This document shows, piece after piece, positions 11,928 through 23,400 of a stretch of DNA of 64,000 nucleotides. Source of the DNA: Cryptomeria japonica (lineage: Eukaryota > Streptophyta > Pinopsida > Cupressales > Cupressaceae); the NCBI RefSeq assembly GCF_030272615.1, contig NC_081414.1, positions 769,921,653 to 769,985,652 on the forward strand, read 5' to 3'. A program made the position numbers and the translations under genes. The notes under the pieces are model-generated. The model had not been told where the DNA came from, ran no database searches, and saw nothing but the letters and a program-made list of their open reading frames with translations. Position 1 is the stretch's first letter; the number at the start of each line of letters is the position of its first letter.

Positions 11928-13411
11928 TTAGATAGCATAAGTTAGCTCCTGATACATATAGTCTGGATCCTCTCTATCTTTTATTATCTCCAAAAAAATT
12001 TCATGTTCTTCAAAAGGTAACCTCCACTTTTGGTTTCCACGTCCTTTTTTTGGCAATGTCTCAAATTGCAACTTTGTCGCTATAAGCAGGTGAGTGTAAT
12101 GTAGAACTATTTTCCAGGCATGTATTCAATAAATTCAACACCATTTTGTCTATCTTAGTTTGCTGATAATAGGTGCCCTCTATAACAACTGAATCACTTG
12201 GATATGACTGTCCATCACCATCTACAATTACTTCTGGTAATTTGAATTTTTCTTTTGTGCATCTTAGTAGATAATAATCTACACCTTCCACATTGTGAGG
12301 ATCCACAACCACAACAAAAATATAACCTACATGTATGTACATCCAAATGACACCATACAAATTTAAAACAAAAGTAAGATGTAGATAAAATTTGAACATG
12401 TCACAACATGGTCTAAATTAAAACTAAATAAAAGAACATGTATGCACACACACACACACCTGTAACAACTAAATCAGAAACACATTCATAATCAGCTGAA
12501 CATATAGGATCATGAATGTCTATGACATTTTCATCACCTTCATAAGAAGGCATTCTGATTAACTCTTTCATATCCCATTGTGAGACATATCCATTTGCAA
12601 TATTATTACATTGACTCATTCGATTGTCCTCAACACAGTTAGCACAAAAGCATGTTTTTCCTCTTACTTGAATCAATGGAGGCTTGTGGTGTCTTGTAGT
12701 CATCACTTGATGTAAACTACTAATACCAACAATTTTTTTATAATTGTAAGGATTAGATCGATCAATACCTATTACAAATATGAAATGAAATTTGCACATT
12801 TTAAGATCAACAACTTTAGGATAAAAGTGAAATGTAGAGTTGATGAAAATTTTTAAGAATTCTTGAGACCAAAAATATTTTACCTTTCACTTCCCAAAAA
12901 TAACGTTTGTTGCATGGCGTGTCCTGACTAGCAAAATTACTTTGACACCATTCAACAATTTTGTTTGCATTCTCTATGCTATTACCTACATAAAAGAACT
13001 TAGAGATGTTGTTATGTGCACTTATTTTTAAATGAAATTATATTAAGAAATATATACAAACAAATTGAAAACAAAATTAACAGTACTTGCAAGTTCCTGT
13101 TGGCAAAGTGCATGCTTCACACACGCTCCTGCTCCATCGTGATCTCCTTTTCCATGTCCACTTTCAAAAAGGTTCCACATAAACTTAACATTGTGTCTAG
13201 CATGTTGCATGGATAGCCAATTAAAGGCTTTTACATATTTAAATTTTCCTGCTCCATAAAGTTGTATGTCATGTACATGTACAATTGAACATTTAAAATA
13301 AAATTTATGAAATTGAAATCAAATAAAAATTTACATATAAATGAAAATGAATTGAAACTTATGTACTCGCCTGCATAACCATCTGACCAAATCTAGTGTT
13401 TTGAAACATTT
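11928..13411 (-). pseudogene. Transposase-like gene, C-terminal half (downstream of LTR insertion)
   Basis: Minus-strand continuation of the gene at 22966. Directly after the insertion point the frame reads VSKH, a TAG stop, then IWSDGYAGE. Then follows MQHARHNVKFMWNLFESGHG and the motif KGDHDGAGACVKHALCQ (about 13220-13095), with acidic residues placed like those of DDE-type nucleases. Exon-like blocks follow at 12995-12886 (ending WEVKG|gtaaaa), 12763-12460 (a Cys-rich KTCFCANCVEDN motif) and 12320-12062. A frameshift near 12070 leads into a last stretch ending at TAA 11928-11930. Consensus splice sites separate the blocks. In-frame stops and the frameshift make it a pseudogene. The assignment as a transposase rests on motif pattern, not on a search. 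Confidence 0.68.
13407..13411. repeat. Target-site duplication, left copy (CATTT)
   Basis: CATTT precedes the TG of the left LTR at 13412. The same five bases follow the right LTR at 21293-21297. Confidence 0.93.
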
Positions 13412-14576
13412 TGTTACTACTTATTATAGTTGCCATTAGTTTTATATCCAAAGTCATTCTATACACTCTAGTTGGTTACTACTACCGAAATATTTAGTCG
13501 GTATGCACAGAGCAGTCGGTTATAGAAGAAAGTAGTCATAGAGCCCAGTATACACCGAGTTGTCTACTGAGTAACATTCCATGTCTACTGAGTAACATTC
13601 CATGTCTACTGAGCAGAAACAATGATACACTGAGTTGATATACACTGAGTGAAACGTGTTACCAGATTCATTGAACCTAGACACACATGGGAAAATGTGT
13701 TACAAGATCAAGGAACAAAGAACCGTTATTACATTGGAAATTGCTATTCAAGATTTTGTATGATTTCGAGGTCATCTATCCAATGAAATATTTTGCATGG
13801 TTATTCATTCGATAAATCATTTTTGTAAGATCGAAGCAATGAACCTGATCACCGACATAAGAGATCTATTTATACAGCATGGATTGAGATCAGATAGAGA
13901 TATAGAGGTGTATGAAGCAAGCACCGAGTGTTATGATTGTTACAGAGACACATAGGTCACCGAGAAGGATTTCAGAGAATAGTCAAAGAATAGAGTAAAT
14001 AGAAGGGTTTACCGAGTTACTTTATGGGTTACCGAGGTACGCTATAAGCAAGGTAATCTCATTTTGAGCACATAGAATCTGCTATAACATTCCCAATGTA
14101 AAGTTGTAGATATTTGTAAAGATTTTATTGTAATATTTTGAAGTTGTAAGAGAAACCTTTAACAAGGTAAAAGACTCTAACAATAAAGCCTTTAACCAGG
14201 TGCAACATTTAGAATAAGTGTTGTAAAATCCTTTAGAAAGGTAGATCTAATGATCTTGATACTCCTAATAGGGTAAGCTATCAAAAATAGCTGAACATGT
14301 AGCTCTAACCAAGCAACCTTTATTATTCTAGTAGTGAAGTTGTGGGTGCCATCCCCACCATAGTTTTTCTCTCTAACCAAGAGTTTTTGCGTAAATAAAA
14401 TATATGTGTTATGGAGTGAATCATGTATGATTGTTATTTATTTATTTTAGCTTTATGTTATGTTACAACAGTTTGTGGTTTATGCATAATAGTGAAGATA
14501 TTATTGATAAAAGGATTTGAAGTACTGATTCACCCCTCCCCTCTCAGTACATTATCTTTCCATATTGGGCCTAACA
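13412..14576 (+). repeat. 5' LTR of Copia-2
   Basis: TGTTACTACTTATTATAG...GGGCCTAACA, matching 20129-21292. It carries an internal tandem duplication of about 22 bp (TAACATTCCATGTCTACTGAG, 13563-13615) that the right LTR has only once. It lacks a short segment (GAGACATGTTTGATACATAA) that the right LTR has. Several ACCGAG motifs of the right LTR read ACTGAG here. A TATTTATA box lies at 13867-13874. Confidence 0.95.
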
Positions 14577-14592
14577 ATTGGTATCAGAGCTT
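14577..14592 (+). other. Primer-binding site of Copia-2
   Basis: ATTGGTATCAGAGCTT follows the LTR directly and includes the intact TGGTATCAGAGC core complementary to initiator tRNA-Met. Confidence 0.9.
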
Positions 14593-14638
14593 GAATCTTG
14601 GAAAAGGGTTTAACAACCTAAAGAGAAAGATCTTATCA

Positions 14639-15967
14639 ATGGAAGGCTATAAACAATCTTAGAAAATTGTGTATCTGCAAGAAGAGGTGGATCATGCTAA
14701 TCAAGTGATTGCAGACATACAAAGACAAATGCAAAAATCATTGAAAGTTAGGAGATTATCTGATGATTTGCAAGACCCTCAAGAGTTAGTGGAACAAATT
14801 GAAACATCATCTGAGAATAGTATATCTAAAGAGACTGAAGAGATGATTGAAGAACTGAAGGAGAAAAACAAAGCACCAACTGATCAGCTAAAAGAAATGA
14901 AAAGAGGACATGAACATTTCAGCACAAAGATGACTGAGAATCTTGATGCATTGAGGACAGCTAAAGATAAAGTAAGAGATCTAGAAAGAGAAAAACAATA
15001 GCTTGAAGCATTAGTATCTGAAAAGAATGATGAAATCATAAGGTTGACTGGGATTCAACAAAATCTGTCAGATCAATTGGGCTATGCACATCATGAAGCA
15101 AATCTAAAAGATGATGAGAATCAAGCATTGAAACTTGAAGTATCAAGGTTGACCAATGAACTTGAAACAGGAAAGAAATCCAAGGAAACACTAAAAAAGA
15201 GTTATGAAGCATCAAAGATGTTGGATGAGCAACTGAATACAAGAAGACCCAACAAAGAAGTAGGACTCAGTTACAAAGGAAAAGACTCTACCGAGAAAGG
15301 AGAATCATCAAAGCAAGCTAGAAATAAGAAGAATATCAAAGGAAAGAAGCCTATTTGCAACTACTATGGAAAGCAAGGTCACACTGCTAACATGTGCCAA
15401 ATTAGAAAAGGTAAGCAACTGAATGTCACTAGGTCTAATTGTTATTGTCACAATTGCAACAAATATGGTCACACATCTAACCAATGTAGGACAAAGTCTA
15501 CTAGCAATTATAAGAAGGCAAAATTCAAAGGGTTTTGTAAAAACTACAATAGATATGGACATAGTACCGAGGAGTGTTGGTTTAAGCAGAAAAACTATAT
15601 GTGGTCTACACACTGAGCAAATACTAGAGGCTACCGAACTCACACAGATCCTTACTGATAGTATTCTGCAGTACCATGGGATTACAATACAAGGATATGG
15701 TGTGAATGTTGTGGAAGATATGGACATATAAGTGCCAACTACTTTATAAGGTTTAGAATGAACAACTGAAGATCATGGAGAAATCCTGGTATGGCATGTT
15801 TTCATTGTCACAAAGTTGGACACTTGGCTAGAGATTGCAGAGATCAACCTAGAGGAGACACTGAGGAAATAAAAGGCAAATTACAGATGATTTGGAAAAA
15901 GAAGGAAATTGTGTCAAATGAAGAAAGCACCTTATCTATTGAGCTAGGTGCACCTATTCTAAATTAA
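14639..15967 (+). pseudogene. Gag-like protein with coiled coil and five zinc knuckles, stops present
   Basis: A single frame from ATG 14639 to TAA 15965-15967, interrupted by stops at about 14660, 14999, 15614 and 15656 among others. Residues 1-200 are charged, heptad-rich and likely coiled coil. CCHC-type knuckles follow at 15356-15397, 15446-15487, 15536-15577, 15701-15742 and 15797-15838. Knuckles 2 and 5 are intact (CHNCNKYGHTSNQC, CFHCHKVGHLARDC). Knuckles 1, 3 and 4 each have one Cys changed to Tyr. Copia gag normally has one knuckle, so five is unusual. No protease or integrase follows. The likely role was packaging of the element RNA. Confidence 0.82.
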
Positions 15968-16473
15968 TCGGTAAAGGTATGAAGGGACTGTATTCTCTCA
16001 AAGGTCAAATCTTAACAGTTCCTATTTCATCTTGTACATTAATTCAAAATCTGCATAATTAAAGATGTATTAGAAAATTTGAAATTTTATCAAAGTCTTT
16101 TGGAAGCCTGTCAAGTCGGTAAATGCAGGAAGTCTGGCTACTCGGTAAAAGCATAAAAGAAGTAGTGGTACCAAGTGCATTTAATGTTTTTTGACCTAAC
16201 TGCATGAAGCCCGATGAGGTACAATGAATACTTAAAGCTATTGCATGGTCATTTTTCACTCACCAAGTTTTCAAGAAAGCATAGCAAAGCGAATCAAAGG
16301 TGATCAAACCTCTTCTGAAGCAAAATCAAAGGTATTTACATCAATCACAACGCATTATAAAGATAGTTTACCGATCATATCAAGTTGTTATTATTTGCTA
16401 AGTAGAAAGCGTCTGCCATTTGGAAGTCTTCAAACCCTAAGGATCTTTTGTTAGTATTTATCTGAAATCTACA
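15968..16473 (+). other. Spacer between the two ORFs of Copia-2
   Basis: No conserved frame. It holds two CGGT-type motifs (near 16115 and 16142). The ORFs at 16059-16454 on either strand overlap each other and look like chance. Nothing resembling a pol domain is present. Confidence 0.6.
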
Positions 16474-19400
16474 ATGGCACCTAAGATCCAGAAGCCCATT
16501 GTTGTTGAGAACATTGAAAAGCCCTCACTGAAATACTCTTTAACTCCCAAAATTGCATCTGAGCCAGATGACAAAATTGCATTTTCACTCATTTCGGATA
16601 GAGTTTTATTAGTCGAGGATGTGGGATTATTCACTAAGTGTTGAGTTGAGGAACTAGATCATGTTGAGATCAAAGACACATATGATGAATTGTGTACCAA
16701 TGGTAAAATGGATAGCAAATATGAACACATCAAAATCAAGGGATTAACTGAAGCCCTAACCTATCCCCGTGTCTTCAAACCCCAATGGGTCAAGTTTGTT
16801 CTGAGCAGAGTTCATGATGACTTCATGTGGCTAGAAGAGCAACCGTTTAAGATCACCAAGGAAATCATTCATTTGATCACCGGCTACCCTATTTACGCTC
16901 ATGCCTAAGCTCAGAAAATGATATCACAGAAGGAATTGATCAGTTTAACTGGAGTAAAATCTGATTGCAGGGGACTGAAATTGAACAATGTCACTGATGC
17001 AGAGCTAAAGTTTTCCATTAGAGTAATAGGTTATTGTTTCTTCTAATCAGCAAGGGAAAATAGTGTACCCTATGCAGTAGTTGACTTAGCATATAAAATT
17101 GTGAAGAAAGGCATAAAAATTGATTTATGTGAGGTATTGTTGAAAAACCTATTTGAGAATCTCAATACCATAAGGAAGCCAAAGAAGAACAATTCGGCTA
17201 ATACACTAAAATTTGGATGACTTCTGGTATGCATGTTTTTCTATTTTTAGAAATTCTTTCCATCAGTCGGTAAAGTTGTTTGGGAGCTACACTGACCAAT
17301 CACCCATCAAATCAATGCCTTCATCAAGAAGCTAGGTGATAATTTTAATGATATTATGGATGATTATTTCAGCAAGTTTCAGGCGAAGATGCATAACAGA
17401 TATAGAATTCCACCCAAGTTAGTGGAGAGATACAAGGATGACATATGTTTTGAAGTGGACACTGATTACTACTATGTTAATGTTGTGGAACCGAGAACTC
17501 AATCTTTGCCACCTATGGGTTACGAGATTGATTTTGATATCACACAACATCAGATAGATGCTTTTCTTACATTACCAAGGCATGCTATTGAGCTGAGGTA
17601 TGGAACATATGAAGAAGTGAAGGAAAAAGTAAAAATGAGCATTGTAGTGCCCAAGGCTACAAGGAAGTCAACAAAAATGATCAATGTATTAACAAAGAAA
17701 TTTGGAGAAGGTTCTTCCTCCACACCTATCAAGGGCACTCTAACCATCACCGAAGAGGAATCTAAAGCCCAAGAGGTAGCTATAACACTGAGCACCGAAT
17801 TGCCTAAAGGGAATGTTTTGAAAAGAAAGAAATAGGATACATCAAAAGTATCACCGACCCCTCTAGAAAAGTGACCTAACACAAGAGCATCTACAACATC
17901 AACGAGTAAGAAACGAAAGAATGTTGCCACACCCAAGGTAACAAAAACTTACAATAAATCTACTTGGAGACTCATTTTGACTAAAGAGTCTAGTGACACT
18001 GAATCTAAAGACAAAAACAAATTTCAGATTGTCAAGAGTACAAAGGTAAATGTACATAGTGTTGAAAATTTTTGTGCTAATCTGAAGCAATGTGGTGGAT
18101 TTGGATCATTCAGATATGTAAAATATGAATCCAGATCTGATGATGAAAAGAGACAAATAGAAGAAGCTGTCATCTGCACACTATTTAAATTTCGATTGGT
18201 CCCATTGGAAATATCTAAATCTCTTCCAAATGAATTATATTTGCATATTGACAATAGGTGGAAGTATGCAATGGACTTAGAGAAATAGATGAGAGAAAGA
18301 AGTCTGGTACATCTATTCCCAGACATGTCGGTAGATGAGATCACCGAACATCTGAAAAACTGCCACACAAAATTCCTAGTCAAGCAAAGAGCCTTGAAAT
18401 TGATGAATGGCCTTTACTTGTATGTAGAGAATGAGACCAAAAAAAAATGGTAGGAAATCTTTCAAAACAAGAATACTGGTGAGCAAGCTGAAGTTGAAAT
18501 AGTTGATGTCACCAAGAAAGATCCTGATATCACCGAGCAAGATCATGCTGACACTATACAAGTTGATGAGGATATCATGGACACCAGAATAGGAAATGAT
18601 AGAAGGGAATGCTTATGACCAACTCGTATCTAGTGAATCAGTTTTGGAACAAGTTCAGCCCTATCCTCTGGTCAATCAGCCTATTTCAACCGAGGCCCCT
18701 TAGGATACGGAACAAGGCACAAAAGGTCACAAGTCAATAGTAGGAGAAGGTACTTCTCAAGAACAGACCTCTTAGGCTCCCTCTAGCACTGAAAATGTTA
18801 CAACAGAGACACCAAGCTCAGAGACACCAAAGGACACTACAGAGGCTAAAGAAACCGACCAAAGTGTTGCCTCTACCGAGCAACCTACCGAGGGTCAACA
18901 AGTCTCCCAAGCCATTGTTTTAGTTCAACCGATGAAAGGTAAAGAAAAGAAAATGAAAAAGCATAGTTTCAAATTAGATTTGTCAAAACCAATAGTGTTG
19001 CCCAATGTTGATATCCAAGTTAAAAGGGCAAGCACTCATTGAATTCAGTGAACTATGCAAAGCCAAAGTCGAACAGGAGAAGCAAATGGCTATTCAAAAG
19101 AAAAATAAAGTACTTCAGAAGGTGAAAGTACTCTTAACCGATATGCTACCTAAAGAAATAGTGACAAAAGATGCCACCATCCACATTCAACTGGATGAAC
19201 TCCTAACCAAGATAGAGACATCTGGAGTAGATGCATCTAAATATTTGAGTAAGTTAAAGGATAAGGAGCTCACTGCTAAAATGGTTGAAGAGGTACAAAA
19301 AGCTATTGCTATTGGCAAAGTTAAACTTGTCAAATTTATTGTTGAGTTGACCCCTTAACTCAAGCACATTCTTTATTTATTTCAGAAACTCCTTACATTT

Positions 19401-19821
19401 ATTCATTAAAGATATCAAAAATAAAACTGAAGTGGTTGAGAAAGAGATCACCGATCTCTCAAATAAGTTGACCACTAAGCCAAATTCCATTCAGAATTTT
19501 TATACAAAGTTACAAAAGCTCATGACTCAACAATTTGAACTTAGGAATGAAGAGCACAAGATAAGGATGGACATAATGACACTTCAAACATTATTCATTC
19601 CTCATCTTTCATCCGTCCAAGAACAGATCAACAAAGCTACCTCCCTATCCACTCAACAAGAGGGAAGCACCTTAGATGGACTAATTTCACTGTTAGCTGA
19701 CATTACAGATTAGAATTCACTCATGGACAGTGTTAAGGATTCCCTTTCTGCTGCTCTCACCGATGCCAGAACGAAGTACAAATCCATTTTTGACCAGTTG
19801 CCACCACCAAATGGTAACTAA
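16474..19821 (+). pseudogene. Unrecognised second ORF of Copia-2 (~1100 codons)
   Basis: Starts MAPKIQKPIVVENIEK at 16474 and stays mostly in one frame to TAA 19819-19821. Frame changes around 18600-19005 and 19358-19432 and several stops (16642, 16906 and 17044 among them) break it. The N-terminal third is globular, with the signature WLEEQPFKITKEIIHLITGY near 16830-16895. A Lys/Ser/Thr-rich stretch lies at 17640-17960. The region after 18600 is low-complexity and rich in Glu, Thr and Ser. The C-terminal part (19005-19710) is strongly helical and coiled-coil-like. There are no catalytic motifs of pol proteins. A decayed ORF at 55537-56733 (minus) has a comparable VVDENLITEFTRLP signature, suggesting a shared family of element-borne proteins of unknown role. 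Confidence 0.7.
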
Positions 19822-20113
19822 GTTTTGATGTTTGTCAAAAAGGGGGAGTGAGTATCGTATCAAAGTACACAGGGGAATGTAGTATACAGGGGGAGTATAT
19901 CAAGCAGTGATCACCAAACAGAACCAAGTACAGAATATCGATCACCGAGCATGCAAACTCAGATTTTTGTACATTATATTGATAAGGGGAGTATATCTGA
20001 ATATACTATTTCATTGACAAAAGTATATGCTGTCAGTTTTGTCAAAATTTTGTAAGTATATAGATTTTTGAGTTATGACTTTGAAAGTAGTTTTGTCAAA
20101 CATCTCAACTAAT

Positions 20114-20128
20114 GTCAAAAGGGTAGAT
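20114..20128 (+). other. Polypurine tract of Copia-2
   Basis: GTCAAAAGGGTAGAT abuts the right LTR start at 20129. A second 'tttgtcaaaaaggggga' purine run lies at 19834-19850. Confidence 0.7.
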
Positions 20129-21292
20129 TGTTACTATTTATTATAGTTGCCATTAGTTTTATATCCAAAGTCATTCTATGTACTCTTGTTGGTTACTACT
20201 ACTAAAACATTCAGTCGGTATGCACAGAGCAGACAATTATAGAAGAAAGTAGTCACAGAGCCCAGTATATACCGAGTTGTCTACCAAGTAACATTCCATG
20301 TCTACCGAGCAGAAACAATGATATACCGAGTGAAACATGTTCCCAGATTCATTGAACCTAGACACACATGGGAAAACATGTTACAAGATCAAGGAACAAA
20401 GAACCATTATTACATTGCAAATTGTACTTAAAGATTTTGTATGATTTCGAAGTCATCTATCCAATGAAATATTTTGCATGGTTATTCATTCGATAAATCA
20501 TGTTTGTAAGATCGAAGCAATGAACCTGATCACTGACATAAGAGATCTATTTATACAGCATGGATTGAGATCAGATAGAGATATAGAGGTGTATGAAGTG
20601 AGACATGTTTGATACATAAGCAAGCACTGAGTGTTATGACTGTCATAGAGACACAAAGGTCACCGAGAAGGATTTCAGAGAACAGACAAAGAACAGAGTA
20701 AATAGAAGGGTTTACCGAGTTACTTTATGGGTTACCGAGGTATGCTATAAGCAAGGTAATCTCATTTTGAGCACATAGAATCTGCTATAACATTCTGGAT
20801 GTAAAGTTGCAGATATTTGTAAAGATTTTATTGTAATATTTTGAAGTTGTAAGAGAAACCTTTAACAAGGTAAAAGACTCTAACAAAGTCGATAAATTGT
20901 AAAGCCTTTAACCAAGTGCAACATTTATAATAAGCGTTGTAAAATCCTTTAGCAAGGTAGATCTAATAATCTTGATACTCCTAACAGGGTAAGCTATCAG
21001 AAATAGCTGAACATGTATCTCTAATCGAGCAACCTTTATTATTGCAGTAGTGAAGTTGTGGGTGCCATCCCCACCACAGTTTTTCTCTCTAACCAAGAGT
21101 TTCTACATAACCAAAATATATGTGTTATGGAGTGAATCATGTATGATTGTTATTTATTTATTTTAGCTTTATGTTATGTTACATCAGTTTGTGGTTTATA
21201 CATAACAGTGAAGATATTGTTGATAAAAGGATTTGAAGTATTGATTCACCCCTCCCCTCTCAGTACATTAGCTTTCCATATTGGGCCTAACA
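20129..21292 (+). repeat. 3' LTR of Copia-2
   Basis: TGTTACTATTTATTATAG...GGGCCTAACA, followed by the CATTT target duplication at 21293-21297. In the last roughly 180 bp the two LTRs differ at about 5 percent of positions, mostly transitions, so the insertion age is of the same order as Copia-1. Confidence 0.95.
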
Positions 21293-21297
21293 CATTT
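21293..21297. repeat. Target-site duplication, right copy (CATTT)
   Basis: Identical to 13407-13411. With one copy removed, the minus-strand protein frame joins ...FEDLANRGIN to VSKH without a shift. Confidence 0.93.
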
Positions 21298-22966
21298 ATC
21301 CCACGATTTGCGAGGTCTTCAAAAAACATTACAAAATAATGAGATACATAGCTCCTATCATGAACCTTATCATCATTGATGTAGAAATGAACCTCCTTGA
21401 TGATAATGCATTCATTTGGATTAGTACAGTTTTCTACCCCATCCACATCAAATTGTGCATGTCTATAGGTCACTTGCACAAATATTGCAACTTGATTAGA
21501 ATGATAATATTGAGCTTGAATTTGCGATTGAGGGGCAAATTTATAGTTCTCAGAGAAACCTACAATTGAAAGAGTACAACCAGGTGGAAAATAATTTTTG
21601 GAATCATGAAATTGTTTAGCTTGCCATCATGTAACATGGCAATGTTGGATATGTGGATAAATCATAGTACCAAATCTGTTCATGAATTTAAGGTAGGGTA
21701 ATTCACTTTCCTTCAATGCAATTTTTTTGGATTCATCTCCCGACTTAGTTTGATATGTCTCAGATTGAAGTCTCTTCCACAAAGCTGGCATTGAAACATC
21801 AATATTCTCTATTTGTAATGCAAATTATTGCAAATCTCCACAATCAATGCATGTACTTTTTATTCACTGCACATTGAAGTCATCTAAATCTTCAGATTTA
21901 TCACATAAAATTTTACAAATTGTGTTGTACTACCAGGGATGACCATATCTGGATTAAGTACTACCATAGCTTTTTTATATGACTAAGTAAAGATGAAACT
22001 CAACATGATTTGGACAACAACAACTTTCATGTACTTATTTATGCATACAAAGCAAGGGGGCAACCTCTCAAACATTGTCTCACATATTTTCACATTTGAA
22101 AATTCTTCCTTGAATGCTTCAAATAGTTCACTTTGTGTTTTATCTACAAAATGTTTTGGATGTGAAATATTCATACCAGTCTCTTCATCTTTCATCTATA
22201 TAGTGTCCCTTCTATTGGAAGAAACATAGGACTGGCTAGTCTAATATTCAATGACCAGTCTTCTTACATCTTTAGAAATTTGATCTTTTTGAGGAAGTCT
22301 ACAAATATTTACCCAATTCATTTCAATGTTTTCATCTAACATATTTCTCCTCCTAATATATCTTTGAACAATTTTTCGAGATATATGCAGTAAGTCAGAA
22401 ATTGTTGTAACTTGTCTTTTATGTGACAACCTCTTACTAGAAATCACAGTCATCAATGCTCTACATGCAGCACTTGGAGTAGCTCCTCGAATTGTGGTAT
22501 CAATAATGTTCAATGCATCTTGCAAATTTTCAACTATTGTTTCTTTTACATGGCCTCCTAAGTTTTTTCTATTATCAACGCCCAACAACTCCAAAATAGG
22601 AGTCATTTCTCTTTTCCTAAATAACTTTACAAATATTCATGCTCTCCCAACCATAGTTTTTTTTTCAAAATATTCCTCCCCCATGTTTTTGCAATTCAAT
22701 TTAATTGTGCTCCCAGGTACCATGTGTTCAGATGAAATTTGACTGAAAAGAGAATACTCATTTATCTCCATCAAATTTCTCATGACATAAGAAAAATTCG
22801 TACCTTGCCTAGTACCAATTTCTTCTAGTACTTTAGTTGCATCATCTTCAACATCAACATGATCTTCTTCAACATCAACAGGTTTCTCTTGATTACATTT
22901 TGTATGACCTTTCTTTGAATCATTCCTTATACGATCATATTTTTTTCTCTTTCTTTTATTCCCCAT
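21298..22966 (-). pseudogene. Transposase-like gene, N-terminal half
   Basis: Starts MGNKRKRKKYDRI at 22966, a basic nuclear-localisation-like N-terminus. One frame continues through 22637, 22606-22241 and 22195-21983, with TGA or TAG codons in between that look like decayed Arg or Trp. Recognisable blocks are a helix-turn-helix-like region (LLHISRKIVQRYIRRR) and HPKHFVDKTQSELFEAFKEE. After a frameshift near 22060 comes a Cys-rich HESCCCPNHVEFH segment. Then QYYHSNQVAIFVQVTYRH and HDRSYVSHYFVMFFEDLANR lead up to the LTR insertion. This order matches long multi-domain transposase-like proteins known from plants and animals. Stops and shifts mean it is dead. The 3' part is at 13411-11928. Confidence 0.68.
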
Positions 22967-23264
22967 TACACAAAGTATTGAAATTTTCTTTCCTAAAATC
23001 GCAAGTCAATATTCCTTAAGAAAAAAATAAACTCCTTTGTAAAAAATCACCTTCTAGATAAAAAAACACCTCCTTCGAAAAAATCACCTCCTTCCTTGAA
23101 AAAAACCAACTTCCTTGAAAAAAAATTGAAGATTTTATGAATAGTTTTTTGTTTTTTGATTTAAAAAAATTAAAAAATCACCTCATTAATATCTGAGGGA
23201 AAGGGTGGGGAAGCGAGTGGCCACTTCCCCATGCGACTGCTTGCGGAGGGTCCCACCGCTTGGG
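22967..23264. other. Non-coding end region of DNA transposon
   Basis: A-rich, with four 'aaaaatcacctcctt'-like repeats at 23040-23110 and a short GC-rich block at 23195-23265. As the 5' flank of the transposase-like gene it could hold its promoter, but no clear TATA box stands out. Confidence 0.5.
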
Positions 23265-23336
23265 GGACTCAGTCGAGTCCTACTTTGACTCGACCAAGAC
23301 TGCCTATGTGGCATCCCACATGACAGCCTACTCAAC
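23265..23336. repeat. Right terminal repeat of DNA transposon
   Basis: Holds the palindromic 20-mer GGACTCAGTCGAGTCCTACT at 23265-23284, then GGCATCCCACATG and CCTACTCAAC at 23327-23336, in the reverse order of the left end (6422-6524). Confidence 0.62.
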
Positions 23337-23400
23337 AAAAACCCCCCAATTTGCTGAACTTTCAAGTTCTACTAAGCATTTGACCATCAACTTTTTTATT

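Larger units (their letters stand above)
13412..21292 (+). mobile_element. Non-autonomous LTR retrotransposon (gag plus extra ORF, no pol), 'Copia-2'
   Basis: Has two LTRs of 1165 and 1164 bp, TG...CA termini, a 5-bp target duplication CATTT, a tRNA-Met primer site and a polypurine tract. It is 7881 bp long. The interior encodes a coiled-coil, zinc-knuckle gag (14639-15967) and a long second ORF (16474-19821). I find no protease, integrase, reverse transcriptase or RNase H motifs, so it must have depended on enzymes from another element. This matches the class called TR-GAG or large retrotransposon derivatives. Primer site and LTR style link it to copia. It interrupts the transposase-like gene. 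Confidence 0.88.

Noticed and set aside
13016-13216. Plus-strand open frame of 66 codons
   Set aside because: Antisense to the transposase-like motif KGDHDGAGACVKHALCQ, which is the real signal.
15308-15731. Open frames of about 100-140 codons antisense to or out of frame with the Copia-2 gag
   Set aside because: They overlap the zinc-knuckle gag frame, which explains the sequence; the translations are Cys/Ser/Val-rich shadows.
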